Counted from the stretch's first letter, positions 8,010-16,139 are shown. The stretch is DNA of 46,701 nucleotides from an uncultured Lentisphaerota bacterium (GCA_903896595.1 CAITYL010000201.1:1-46701), one strand, 5' to 3'. Program-made: numbers and translations. Notes: generated from the sequence alone by a model not told the origin.

Positions 8010-8738
8010 TTACTGCTTGAGGTCGGGGCGCCAATCCTGGAACCGCTCAAACTTGCCGCTGCCGGGCGTGCGGCGCAACCACGATTCAATCCGGCCGTCG
8101 GCCCAGGTCACGGTCACCCAAATAGCCAGGGGCAAGTCACGCCGCCGCTCGGGGTCCCAGTCGTCCTTCCACTCAATGACGTCCTCATTCGCCGGCTGGT
8201 CGGCATAGCGGATGTCCAGTCGGGACACTCCGGTGGCCAGCACGGTGACGGCCGACGACGGCCCCACTTTTTCCCAGTCGAGAAACGGACGTTCCTGGGT
8301 GTAGGCGCGAAGTTCGCCATTCTCCACCACCAACCCCAAAAACCGGATGCTGCCATCGGCCGGCTGATTGAACGGGTGACGGTAGGCCAGGCGCAGGCGG
8401 TGCGGTTCGCCAAGAAACGCCGGACGCTCCTGGTTCTCGTCATCGCGCCAGCGAAACGGCAGGACATTGGTCAGGACGCCGTCGAGTGTGCGGTCCACCG
8501 CCAGCAGATCACTAAAACGGTCCTGCTCATTGACCAGCCGGCGCCACGACTTGGTGACTTCATTGCTGGCCGCCAGCAATACCATTGCCAGCAACAGCAG
8601 CACCGCGGAGGCAACCATCACCTCCAGCAGGGTGAACCGCGCGACACGTCCCCCGGCTAACCTCCACGGCGCCGGCCGCCGCGGGTCCCGACCGCCAAGT
8701 GAACGTTGAATGTTCAATGTTGAATGTTCAATGTTCAT
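8010..8738 (-). CDS. Pseudopilin, GspJ/PulJ-like
   Basis: 242 residues as drawn. Prepilin signature RFTLLEVMVASAVLLLLAMVLLAASNEV at about residues 34-61: cleavage before Phe, Glu at +5, then a hydrophobic helix. The rest is a globular domain as in minor pseudopilins of type II secretion or type IV pili. The residue before the cleavage site is Arg rather than the textbook Gly. The only ATG is at 8738, 3 bases after the stop of the upstream pseudopilin; the first 14 residues (MNIEHSTLNIQRSL) are encoded by a short-period repeat (8701-8736), giving an unusually long leader. A non-ATG start nearer the signature cannot be excluded. Confidence 0.75.
   Translation of the reverse strand: MNIEHSTLNIQRSLGGRDPRRPAPWRLAGGRVARFTLLEVMVASAVLLLLAMVLLAASNEVTKSWRRLVNEQDRFSDLLAVDRTLDGVLTNVLPFRWRDDENQERPAFLGEPHRLRLAYRHPFNQPADGSIRFLGLVVENGELRAYTQERPFLDWEKVGPSSAVTVLATGVSRLDIRYADQPANEDVIEWKDDWDPERRRDLPLAIWVTVTWADGRIESWLRRTPGSGKFERFQDWRPDLKQ
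8701..8736. repeat. Short-period repeat (GTTGAATGTTCAATG) inside a gene start
   Basis: Tandem words GTTGAATGTTCAAT / GTTGAATGTTCAATGTTCA. It fills the first codons of the pseudopilin at 8010-8738 and reaches the gap to the upstream gene. It is of the same general class as the other short-period repeats of the window, but here it is read as protein if the annotated ATG is used. Confidence 0.7.
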
Positions 8739-8741
8739 CGG

Positions 8742-9197
8742 CTACAGGGCGTCTTCGCGCACCAGTTTGTCAATCGGCAACTCGCCCAGGCTTTCACCGG
8801 CACGCCCGGTGAGATGAATGATGAAGCGGCCGAGCACCCAGCCATCCAGCGGATCCTGGACCTCCACCGGCAGGTCCGTGACGCGCACCAGCTCGGCCCG
8901 GGCCGCAAATCCCGGTGGCATCAACCCGTTGGGCGGCGCGACCGTGACCCCGGCCAGCAGATACCACTCGGCGGCCTGAGCCATCAAGTGCTGGCGCGCC
9001 CAATTGCGTTCAGCCCGGAGAATGCGGGAACGGGCGCCGGCCAGAATGCTGAGAATCAGCGCCACCGACACCCCGAGAATGGCAACCGCGATCAACACCT
9101 CCAGCAGGGTGAAACGCCGGCCGGCAACCGGAGCCCGAAACCGGAATGGGTTTCCGGGCGGGGACTGGACAAGGGGAGTGGCACCAGCATCCGGCAT
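8742..9197 (-). CDS. Pseudopilin, GspI-like
   Basis: 151 residues from ATG 9197. Prepilin signature GRRFTLLEVLIAVAILGVSVALILSILAGARSR at about 30-62: cleavage expected before Phe, again with Arg at -1, and Glu at +5. A short globular domain follows (EWYLLAG, VEVQDPLDGWVLGRFIIHLTG). Small size and position upstream of a GspJ-like gene fit the GspI/GspJ minor-pseudopilin pair. The open frame upstream of 9197 is the antisense reading of nothing protein-like; it runs through tRNA-Leu, so the ATG 24 bases after the tRNA is used. Confidence 0.72.
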   Translation of the reverse strand: MPDAGATPLVQSPPGNPFRFRAPVAGRRFTLLEVLIAVAILGVSVALILSILAGARSRILRAERNWARQHLMAQAAEWYLLAGVTVAPPNGLMPPGFAARAELVRVTDLPVEVQDPLDGWVLGRFIIHLTGRAGESLGELPIDKLVREDAL

Positions 9198-9221
9198 GAA
9201 AACTTCCGTGCTGATCAAAAA

Positions 9222-9306
9222 TGGTGCTCGGGGGGGGACTCGAACCCCCACAGGTTGCCCTACATGCCCCTCAAACATGCGCGTCTGCCAGTTCCGCCAC
9301 CCGAGC
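9222..9306 (-). tRNA. tRNA-Leu(GAG)
   Basis: 85 nt including encoded CCA (9222-9224). Acceptor GCTCGGG/CCCGAGC, discriminator A, D arm GCGGAACTGGCAGACGC, anticodon stem CATGT/GCATG with loop TTGAGGG (anticodon GAG at 9270-9272), long variable arm AGG-GCAA-CCT, and T arm GGGGG-TTCGAGT-CCCCC. The long variable arm and the start GCTCGGGTGGCGGAA are typical of tRNA-Leu. The pseudopilin gene starts 24 bases downstream with no visible terminator. Confidence 0.95.
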
Positions 9307-9327
9307 ACAATGGGTGCAAGAAAATCG

Positions 9328-9355
9328 GCCATACTATGCTGCTTGAAACGCAAAA
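9328..9355 (-). promoter_or_regulatory. Likely tRNA-Leu promoter
   Basis: On the minus strand: TTTTGC (9350-9355), a 16-base spacer and TATGGC (9328-9333), ending 21 bases before the tRNA. The TATGG(T/C) -10 and the 16-base spacer recur before tRNA-Pro and tRNA-Val in this window. Confidence 0.5.
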
Positions 9356-9540
9356 AGCAAAGGAGGGGAAAAGTGCATACGCTTTTCGGTCGCGGTCGGC
9401 CGCGGTCACGCATCACACTTCACGAGGTTACCCAATTTCCCAACGCCGCGACGCCTTATCCCGCGCCCTCCTCCCGGCATTGATTCGCCCCTGAAGCCGG
9501 CTATGGTAGCGTCCACGTTTTCACTACCGGAGAGCCCACC

Positions 9541-10440
9541 ATGAAACTCAAGAAAATCACCGTCGGCCCGCACACCGACTGCATCGAACTGAAAAGCGGC
9601 AAGTTTACCCTGGCCGTCACCACCAAGGTCGGCCCGCGCATCATCGGCGGCTTCATTGACGGCGGCGAGAACATCTTCCGCGTCATGCCTCCCAAACCGC
9701 TGGGCGGCAAGTGCCCCACCGGGTTTGTGCTCTACGGCGGCCACCGGCTGTGGCATTCGCCGGAACAGAAGTGGCGCACCTACGCCCCCGACAACACCGC
9801 GGTGAAGGTCACGGAAACCCCTGACGGCCTGGAGTTCAACAGCGGTGTGGAAAAACTGACCGGCCTGGAAAAAAGCATCACCATCGAACCGCTGGGCAAC
9901 GAACGCTTCCGCATCACCCACCGGCTGATCAACCGCAATGCGTGGCAGATCGAAGTCGCCCCGTGGGCGCTGTCGGTGATGAACCAGGGCGGCATGGCCA
10001 TCCTCCCCATGCAACGGCTGCCCGACGCCGACCCGTTCGCCCCCGATCGCTTCCTCAATATTTGGCCATACACCAACCTGGCCGACCCGCGCCTGACCTT
10101 CGGCAGCGACTACATCTTCCTGCGCCAGGACAAAAAGGCCAAAACCCCGGCCAAGATCGGCTTCAACGCCGAGCGCGGCTGGGCCGCCTACGTCAATGAC
10201 GGCCGCGCCCTGGTGAAGTTCTTTGAGCACCTGGTCGACGCCGAATACCCGGACAACGGCTGCAGTGTCGAACTCTATTCCTGCGCCGATTTCTGCGAAC
10301 TCGAGACGGTCGCCCCGCTGTTTGAACTGGGCGCCGGCGCCACCGCCGAGCATGTCGAGCTGTGGCACGGCCTCTACGACCTGCCCGCCATCAAGACCGA
10401 AGCGGACGTCAAGAAACACCTCGAACCGGCCATTGCCTGA
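9541..10440 (+). CDS. DUF4380-like / aldose-epimerase-fold protein
   Basis: 299 residues, cytosolic. The opening (CIELKSGKFTLAVTTKVGPRIIGGFIDGGENIFRV) and later segments (YGGHRLWHSPE, ITHRLINRNAWQIEVAPWALSVMNQGG, FELYSC-like VELYSCADFCELETVAP) match my memory of DUF4380 proteins, which have a galactose-mutarotase-like beta-sandwich. Such folds bind sugars; whether this one epimerises or only binds is unknown. GGAGAG 10 bases upstream supports ATG 9541. Followed by a clear terminator (10475-10506), so it is probably a single transcription unit. Confidence 0.65.
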   Translation: MKLKKITVGPHTDCIELKSGKFTLAVTTKVGPRIIGGFIDGGENIFRVMPPKPLGGKCPTGFVLYGGHRLWHSPEQKWRTYAPDNTAVKVTETPDGLEFNSGVEKLTGLEKSITIEPLGNERFRITHRLINRNAWQIEVAPWALSVMNQGGMAILPMQRLPDADPFAPDRFLNIWPYTNLADPRLTFGSDYIFLRQDKKAKTPAKIGFNAERGWAAYVNDGRALVKFFEHLVDAEYPDNGCSVELYSCADFCELETVAPLFELGAGATAEHVELWHGLYDLPAIKTEADVKKHLEPAIA

Positions 10441-10474
10441 CCTGACGATTCGCTTGGGACGTTAATGTTTAAAA

Positions 10475-10506
10475 CCGCGCCTGCCGGGAACCCGGCTGGC
10501 GCTTTT
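10475..10506 (+). terminator. Rho-independent terminator
   Basis: Hairpin GCGCC-T-GCCGG-GAAC-CCGGC-T-GGCGC followed by TTTT, with AAAACC before it. About 35 bases after the stop of the DUF4380-like gene. Confidence 0.75.
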
Positions 10507-10577
10507 GAGTGGCGGCGGCTTGACGCCGCTTTCATTCTGTAATCGCATAATTTAAGTTTGCACAAGGATACCCTCCC

Positions 10578-11690
10578 ATGCCATTTGATCGCGGTTCATT
10601 CTCCTGCCGGGTCTGCCACCTGGACCGGCCCCTGCCCAAGGACGCCCTGGAACGCTTCGCCGCCAAAGCCGCCGGCGGCCTGGACGCGGTGCGCGAAGAG
10701 CCGCAACTGGGCTGGGTCAGCGGCCGCCACCTGCTGGAAACCCGCATTGACGAGGAAACCGCCATCACCGGCGGCCACCTGCACCTCTGCCTGCGCCAGG
10801 CCGTGCGCAAAATCCCGCCAGCCCTGCTGCGCGCTGAATGCCGCCTGGTTGAACTGGCCGCGCAAAAGGAAGCGGGCACCTCCTCGGTCAACCGCAAGGA
10901 GCGCAAACGCATCCGCGAGGAAGTCACCACCCGCATGCTGCCGCAAATGCCGCCGCAACTGAGCGGCGCGCCGTTTGTCGTCGAAGCCGCCACCAGCCGG
11001 CTTTATCTCGGCGCCACCTCGGACCGGCAGCTCGACGCCTTTCTCGGCCTGTTTTCCGACACCCTCGGCTTCGATCCCGTGCCGCTGACCGCCGAAATCG
11101 CCGCCCGCGATTTGTTCCAGGTCGACCCGGACAGCCTGCCCCGGCTCCTGTTCGCCCCCGACCGCCCCCAAAACGCCGGTGCCGAACAAAGCCCCCTCGG
11201 CCGCGATTTCCTCACCTGGCTGTGGTTCCTCCGGGAAGAAACCGGCGGCAACCTGCCCAAGAGCGCTCACGGCGAATTCGCCTTTGAACTCGACGGCCCG
11301 CTGGTCTTCGCCGGCGACGGCCCGGACGCCCAGGAATTGGTCATCCGCAAAGGCGCCCCGACCTCCAGCGCCGAAGCCCAGGCCGCCCTGCTTGCCGGCA
11401 AAAAACTCAAGCGCGCCAAGCTCACCATCGCCCGCGCCCGCACCGAGGTGTGGTCGGTCACCGTGGATGCCGACAAGTTCATCTTCCGCGGCCTGCGCCT
11501 GCCCGACGGCGAGGCAATGGAGGAACATGCCGCCTTCGCGGAACGGATCATCTGCCTGCACCTGTTCCAGGCCCTCTTCTACGCCCTGTTCGAGCGCTAC
11601 CTGGGCGAAGTCCGCGAACGCCGCAAGGCCGAAGCCCTCGAACACAAACTCCAAGACTGGGTGCGCGGCCGCAATACGGCGGAACGGTGA
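10578..11690 (+). CDS. rdgC: RdgC-like recombination-associated protein
   Basis: 370 residues, no signal peptide. The segment GWVSGRHLLETRIDEET, the central NRKERKRIREEVTTRMLPQMPP and ATSRLYLGATSDRQLDAFLGLFSDTLGF, and FLTWLWFLREETGG all follow the layout of RdgC. RdgC is a DNA-binding protein of gamma- and beta-proteobacteria that forms a ring on duplex DNA and restrains RecA. The match is by motif order, not by search, so this may be a divergent PVC member. AAGGAT about 10 bases upstream supports ATG 10578. The repeat A3 begins 5 bases after the stop. Confidence 0.65.
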   Translation: MPFDRGSFSCRVCHLDRPLPKDALERFAAKAAGGLDAVREEPQLGWVSGRHLLETRIDEETAITGGHLHLCLRQAVRKIPPALLRAECRLVELAAQKEAGTSSVNRKERKRIREEVTTRMLPQMPPQLSGAPFVVEAATSRLYLGATSDRQLDAFLGLFSDTLGFDPVPLTAEIAARDLFQVDPDSLPRLLFAPDRPQNAGAEQSPLGRDFLTWLWFLREETGGNLPKSAHGEFAFELDGPLVFAGDGPDAQELVIRKGAPTSSAEAQAALLAGKKLKRAKLTIARARTEVWSVTVDADKFIFRGLRLPDGEAMEEHAAFAERIICLHLFQALFYALFERYLGEVRERRKAEALEHKLQDWVRGRNTAER

Positions 11691-11695
11691 CGTGT

Positions 11696-11955
11696 GTTGG
11701 GGCCACCCTTTTGAAAAAGGGTGATCCCCCCGCGCTCCGCGCTTCGCAGCCCCGGCTCCGCCGGGTCGCTCACATGTTCGCTCTGCACCCCCCTTCCTAA
11801 AACTTTTGTACGTTTTTGCGGATTCCGCAGGCAGCCCCGCAGTCCCAATCATGGCCTCTCGCCCGAAGGCTGCCTGCGGAATCCGCAAAAGGCACAAATA
11901 GGTTTGACGGAGGGTTTGGGAACCGCCTTTCCTCAAAAGGGGGTTCCCAACATCG
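11696..11955 (+). repeat. Family A repeat, copy A3 (long form)
   Basis: Left hairpin, then an extra segment of about 95 bases (from ATCCCCCCGCGCTCCGCGC to AAAACTTTTGTACG) that the short copies lack, then the central stem-loop (arms GCGGATTCCGCAGGCAGCC / GGCTGCCTGCGGAATCCGC), spacer and right hairpin ending CAACATCGG. The central loop reads as the reverse complement of the loop in A5 although the flanks have the same orientation. It fills the gap between the stops of the RdgC-like gene and alr. Confidence 0.9.
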
Positions 11956-11956
11956 G

Positions 11957-13111
11957 CTACTCGACGTAGCGGCGTTCGACGCGGGTGCCGAAGGAGCAGA
12001 TGATTTCGTAGGGGTGGGTGTTTTTGAGCTGGCCCCAGCTGTCCACGGTGATCGCCCTGACCCCCTGGCCGCCGAGACAGACCACCTCGTCACCGACCCG
12101 GGCCTCCGGCACGGTCTCCAGTGACACACTGGTATAATCCATCGAGATCCGCCCCAGCACCGGGCAGAGTTCGCCGCGGACCAGCAGGCTGCCACGGTTG
12201 GAGAGGGCCAGCGGCAGGCCGTCGGCATAGCCGGCGGCGACCACGCCGACGCGGGTGTCGCGCGGCAGGGTATAGGTAAGGCCGTAGCCCATGGCGGTGC
12301 CGGCCGGCAGGTCGCGGGTGGCGATCAACCGCGACTTGAGTTCCAGCACCGGCTCCAACCGGAGCGCGCGCTGCCCCTCGGCGTCGAACGAGCCGTGCAG
12401 GTTGATCCCGGTCCGGACATGGGTGAACGGCGCCCGGCAGGCGGCGGGGAAATTGTTGATGGCGTCGCTGTTGGCGATATGCACCTGGTCAAAGCGAAGG
12501 CCTTCCGCGGCCAACGTGGTCAGGACGTCGCAAAACCGCCGGATCTGTCCGAGCGTGTAATCCTCGCCGGCGCGGTAGGCCACGGGCAGGTGCGAATACA
12601 GGCCGCGGCAGTCCAGGTTCGGCAGGCGGGCAATGCGGCGGACCAGCGCCACCGCGTCGCGTGCCAGCAGCCCCAGCCGCCCCATGCCAGTGTCGAGCTT
12701 GAGATGACACTCCACCCGCCGGTTCTGGCGCACCGCCTCGGCGCTGATCGCCTCGGCAATCTCCACGCTGACCACCGGATGAATGATGCCGGCGGCAATG
12801 GTGGCCGGCAGTTCCTCGGGCAACATGCCGCCCAGGATCTGCACCGGCCGCTTCAGCCCCAGCAACTGCATCGCCTCGCGCGGCTCGGCAACGGCAAACC
12901 CGGCGACCCCCGGCTCCTGGGCCAGCGCCTCGGCGATCGGCAACACTCCCAGGCCGTAGGCATTGGCCTTGAGCACGGCAATGACCCCGCACGGGGCCAC
13001 TGCGTCCCGGATGCGCCCCAGGTTGCGCCGCAGCTTGCCCAGGCTAATCTCAACCCAGACCCGGCTGCGAAGTTCGGAAGAAGCGGAAGTCGACAGTAAG
13101 GATGTGTTCAT
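11957..13111 (-). CDS. alr: Alanine racemase
   Basis: 384 residues. PLP-dependent interconversion of L- and D-alanine for peptidoglycan. Motifs: AVLKANAYGLG with the PLP Lys at residue 48, HLKLDTGMGRLG, HIANSDAI, VRTGINLHG, MGYGLTYTLP (second catalytic Tyr), VVAAGYADGLPL and LGRISMDYTSV. The start at 13111 (MNTSLLSTSASSELRSRVWVEIS) puts the family N-terminus WVEISLGKLRRNL at residue 19; the longer open frame upstream is read-through from repeat A4. AGGGGG precedes the ATG. Repeats A3 (3' side) and A4 (5' side) bracket the gene. Confidence 0.93.
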   Translation of the reverse strand: MNTSLLSTSASSELRSRVWVEISLGKLRRNLGRIRDAVAPCGVIAVLKANAYGLGVLPIAEALAQEPGVAGFAVAEPREAMQLLGLKRPVQILGGMLPEELPATIAAGIIHPVVSVEIAEAISAEAVRQNRRVECHLKLDTGMGRLGLLARDAVALVRRIARLPNLDCRGLYSHLPVAYRAGEDYTLGQIRRFCDVLTTLAAEGLRFDQVHIANSDAINNFPAACRAPFTHVRTGINLHGSFDAEGQRALRLEPVLELKSRLIATRDLPAGTAMGYGLTYTLPRDTRVGVVAAGYADGLPLALSNRGSLLVRGELCPVLGRISMDYTSVSLETVPEARVGDEVVCLGGQGVRAITVDSWGQLKNTHPYEIICSFGTRVERRYVE

Positions 13112-13161
13112 GGCAATCCCCCTGACTTTATCCCCACCACCCGTGTCTGCAACTTGACGTG

Positions 13162-13424
13162 CGAGTTGGGAACCCCCTTTTGAGGAAAGGCGGTTCCCAA
13201 ACCCTCCGTCAAACCTGTTTGTGCCTTTGCGGATTCCGCAGGCCGCCCCAACTGTCCCAGCCATGGCCTATCGCAAAACGGCTGCCTGCGAAATCCGCAA
13301 AATGGAACAAAAGTTTTGGGAAGGGGGTTGCAGAGTGAACATGTGAACGACCCGGCGGGGCCGGGACTGCGAAGCGCGGAGCGCGGGGGGATCACCCGTT
13401 TCCAAAAGGGTGGCCCTAACATCG
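13162..13424 (-). repeat. Family A repeat, copy A4 (long form, reverse orientation)
   Basis: Read on the minus strand it begins CGATGTTAGGGCCACCC, contains the extra segment found in A3, the central stem-loop, the spacer and the right hairpin. One central arm has A where the partner arm keeps C/G, so the stem has a mismatch. Its loop has the same orientation as A5 and A6. It lies in the divergent interval between alr (-) and the methyltransferase (+), so it may carry or interrupt promoters. Confidence 0.9.
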
Positions 13425-13503
13425 TCCAAAAAAGCTGTCATACCCTCCTCATGTTTCGCCTCCTTGCGAAACCAGGAAACCGCGTTGATATTCCATTCAG
13501 TAC

Positions 13504-14484
13504 ATGCTAAAAAATATTCCATCGGAAAGCGACATGGCCGAGACCGACAACAACTTGATGTACCCTGCGTTGGGCGATGGGGTAAGCGCCGTTGTCTTTC
13601 ATGACGTCAGCCAGGACGGCTGGGGCGGGGAAATCACCCTTGACGTCTCTATGGTTCTGCTCGGGGACGCCATGGGCATCCTAGCCCGCCTGCCAGCGGA
13701 CAGTGTGCGATGCGTGGTCACCTCACCACCCTATTGGGGATTGCGCGATTATGGCATTGAAGGCCAGATTGGACTTGAAGCCACCCTGCCCCAGTATATC
13801 CAAAATTTGACGGCGGTCTTCCGGGAAGTCCGCCGCGTCCTGCGGCCCGACGGCACGTTTTGGCTGAACATTGGCGACGGTTACACCAGCGGCAACCGGG
13901 GCTGGCGCGCGCCGGACAAGAAAAATCCCGCCCGCGCCATGTCCGTAAGGCCGGATACACCAGAGGGCCTGAAATCGAAAGATCTATTGGGCGTTCCTTG
14001 GCGCCTGGCATTCGCCCTCCAGGATGATGGCTGGTACCTGCGAAGCGACATCATCTGGAACAAGCCAAACGTCATGCCGGAAAGCGTGAAAGACCGCCCC
14101 AGCCGGGCGCATGAGTACCTCTTCATGTTCACTAAAAATGAGCAGTACTATTTCGACCACGCTGCCATCCGGGAGAAAACCGACGACGGCAAAGGGCTCA
14201 GAAGCAAACGCTCCGTCTGGAATATTAATACCGAAGCCTGCAAGGAAGCCCACTTCGCCACCTTTCCCCAGAAATTGGTTGAACCGTGCGTGCTGGCCGG
14301 CAGTGACCCCGGTGATTTCATTCTCGACCCATTCTTTGGTTCGGGCACTGTCGGCCTGGTCTGCCAGCGGCTGGGCCGCCGGTTCATCGGGATCGAATTG
14401 CACCCCGAGTATGTGAAAATCGCCAATCGACGCTTGGCCAATCTCTTCTCACAAGTGGTGACTCATGGCTATCAAGCTGCCTGA
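13504..14484 (+). CDS. Type II DNA methyltransferase, probably N4-cytosine
   Basis: 326 residues. Motif IV is TSPPYWGLRDYG (about 74-85) and motif I is ILDPFFGSGTVG (about 279-290) at the C-terminus, i.e. the permuted beta-group order. TSPPY is characteristic of N4-cytosine enzymes. LRSDIIWNKPNVMPESVKDRP and EYLFMFTKNEQYYFDHAAI are also typical of the group. Starts at ATG 13504 or, with GGAAAG 4 bases upstream, ATG 13534 (MAETDNNL). It overlaps the endonuclease gene by 20 bases. Modifies the host DNA against the partner endonuclease; the site is inferred to be CCCGGG only because the partner looks XcyI-like. Confidence 0.82.
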   Translation: MLKNIPSESDMAETDNNLMYPALGDGVSAVVFHDVSQDGWGGEITLDVSMVLLGDAMGILARLPADSVRCVVTSPPYWGLRDYGIEGQIGLEATLPQYIQNLTAVFREVRRVLRPDGTFWLNIGDGYTSGNRGWRAPDKKNPARAMSVRPDTPEGLKSKDLLGVPWRLAFALQDDGWYLRSDIIWNKPNVMPESVKDRPSRAHEYLFMFTKNEQYYFDHAAIREKTDDGKGLRSKRSVWNINTEACKEAHFATFPQKLVEPCVLAGSDPGDFILDPFFGSGTVGLVCQRLGRRFIGIELHPEYVKIANRRLANLFSQVVTHGYQAA

Positions 14485-15435
14485 CCCTGAATTGCAGGCC
14501 AATTTTGCTCAAGCGCTCATGGTTTGGCGAGAGCGTCTTCAACCCGCCTTGTTCACCGCAGTGGGACAGCTCGGCGTTGAAGCCGTTGATGCGGAGATCA
14601 ACGCGCTGGTGCCGCCGGATTGCCGGACCTTGATGGCGGCCCACGGGCTCCGGGCCGAACTGGTTTTCCCCGCCCCCGTGTTGTTGACGCACAACCCATG
14701 TTTATTGGGGTATTACCGCTTATTGATGGGGTACAGCCAAAAACTGTTTTACACCGCCCAAACCGGGGCAAGCGCTTTCTCAGTCATGGAAACAGAGGGC
14801 ACGATGACCGAGCGATGCCGGGACGGACTGCGCGAACTCTGCATGGAATTATGTCGCTCTGGTGCAACCCTGTTGAGACGATTGGACACCACTGCCCTAA
14901 CCCCGGCGTTTCTGCACGAATTGACGATTCTCACCTTGGGGCGCAATTGCGCGGTGGTGCCAACAACCGCATCGGAAAAGAAGGCGTCGCCCAAGTTTTC
15001 GAGGTTATTCGAAGTTTGGTGGCAAGACACATCAAGACCGAAGACAAGCGCAGGCTGGAGTTACTGAATGCGTCCAAGCGCGCCGTGCTGATCGAATTCG
15101 CCTCCGACCCGGACATCGTCATCCAAGAACGCATGTCCAACCAGGAAATGCGCAACATCATCGCGATTGAGATCAAGGGCGGCCGGGATTATTCGAATAT
15201 CCACAACCGGGTCGGCGAAGCTGAGAAAAGCCATCAAAAGGCGAAAAATAGCAAATTTGCCGAATGCTGGACCATCATCAACATAGACCACTTTGACCAT
15301 GACGATTTAAAACAGGAATCCCCCACCACCGACCGCTTTTATTCGCTCCAGGCGATTGCCTCGGGCAAGGGTGCGGAATTCACCGATTTCCGCTCCCGCA
15401 TCCTGTCGCTCACCGGCATCCCCGCGCGGCGATAA
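14465..15435 (+). pseudogene. XcyI-like restriction endonuclease, frameshifted
   Basis: Two overlapping open frames join into one about 323-residue protein if one base is added in the G-run at 14938-14941. The first part (MAIKLPDPELQANFAQ to LHELTILTLG) is in one frame and the second (GAQLRGGANNRIGKEG to the stop at 15435) is in the next. The second part carries the nuclease core: FASDPDIVI with IAIEIKGGRD (PD-(D/E)xK pattern) and NIHNRVGEAEKSHQKAK, which I associate with the XcyI family. The start overlaps the methyltransferase end, so translation is coupled. As written no full enzyme is made. A real deletion, an assembly error in the G-run, or phase variation are all possible. Confidence 0.62.
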
Positions 15436-15469
15436 TCCCATCGGTGCCCAAATGAACGACACCATCTTC

Positions 15470-15713
15470 TTTATCCGGCCCATGGCGCGCCATGGGCCGG
15501 ATAAAAAAGGTTTGGAAAAGGATGGGGCGCGGGGAAGGGAACAACCTTTCCTCAACAGGTTCTGCCTTCCCCGTTTGCATACCAGTTTCACATCAAACAG
15601 CGAGCATTGTTTTCTCTCGCAAAGACGCAAAGAACGCCAAGAAATCCAATCGTTCGTTCAAATACAACGACTTGTGATTTTCTTTGCGATCTTGGCGTGC
15701 TTGGCGAGAGAAA
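15470..15713 (+). repeat. Family B repeat, copy B1
   Basis: A perfect 36-base palindrome (TTTATCCGGCCCATGG, CGCG, then its complement), then AAAAAGGTTTGGAAAAGG, then a second hairpin around CCTTTCCTCAACAGG closed by GGGGAAGG/CCTTCCCC, then a conserved GTTTGCATACCAGTTTCACA stretch, and a terminal inverted repeat with arms TTTCTCTCGCAAAGACGC and GTGCTTGGCGAGAGAAA. About 95% like B2. Begins about 35 bases after the endonuclease stop. Confidence 0.85.
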
Positions 15714-15834
15714 ATATTCGGGATGGCGCGGCGGTCGTCAGAGGCCTATGAGGGCATGGACCGGCTTGCCGCAGGGGTGGCGGCTGCTAAATTATAAGTA
15801 TTCCGCAAGAAAGTTACATACTGGTACAGTCGCC

Positions 15835-16023
15835 ATGCCCGCCAAGACCAAAGCCAAGCCCGCGCGGAAGACGGCCCCCGCCGCCGCGCCCCGCGCCGCC
15901 CGCAAACCGCGCCTCCGCCCCGAGATCCCCGTTGAATTCTGGGAGGCTATGGCTGATTTTGCCGCCGGCCGCTGGGTGGACATGGAAACCGCCATGACCC
16001 AGCCCTATCCCGGTGACAAGTGA
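15835..16023 (+). CDS. Small antitoxin-like protein
   Basis: 62 residues: a Lys/Ala/Pro/Arg-rich N-terminus (about 1-30, MPAKTKAKPARKTAPAAAP) and an acidic/aromatic C-terminus PEIPVEFWEAMADFAAGRWVDMETAMTQP. The C-terminal pattern resembles antitoxins of RelE/HigB-type modules, and the stop overlaps the start of a toxin-like frame (GTGA at 16020), the usual arrangement of such pairs. No ribosome binding site is clear. It lies between direct repeats B1 and B2. Assignment is from arrangement and look, not from a search. Confidence 0.55.
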   Translation: MPAKTKAKPARKTAPAAAPRAARKPRLRPEIPVEFWEAMADFAAGRWVDMETAMTQPYPGDK

Positions 16024-16139
16024 GTTACCAGTACCGCGCTCTGCGGCGGTTCTGGAACAGCTTCAGGGACCTCGAACAGGAGCAACAGACCTCTTGCCGG
16101 CGCGTTTGGCGAATTTTCCACAAAGAGGTAATCCCGCCA
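16020..16139 (+). pseudogene. RelE/HigB-like toxin fragment, cut by repeat B2
   Basis: GTG start overlapping the antitoxin stop. The first 33 or so residues (SYQYRALRRFWNSF, EQEQQTSCRRVWRIFH) look like the start of a RelE/ParE-type toxin, with the FWxSF and WRIF elements. From about 16120 the reading no longer resembles a toxin and at 16140 it enters the palindrome of B2. The C-terminal catalytic half is missing, so no active toxin is expected. Confidence 0.5.

Noticed and set aside
9198-9416. N-terminal extension of the GspI-like gene, ending in a segment with WRNWQTRMFEGHVG
   Set aside because: It is the translation of tRNA-Leu; a well-known artefact.
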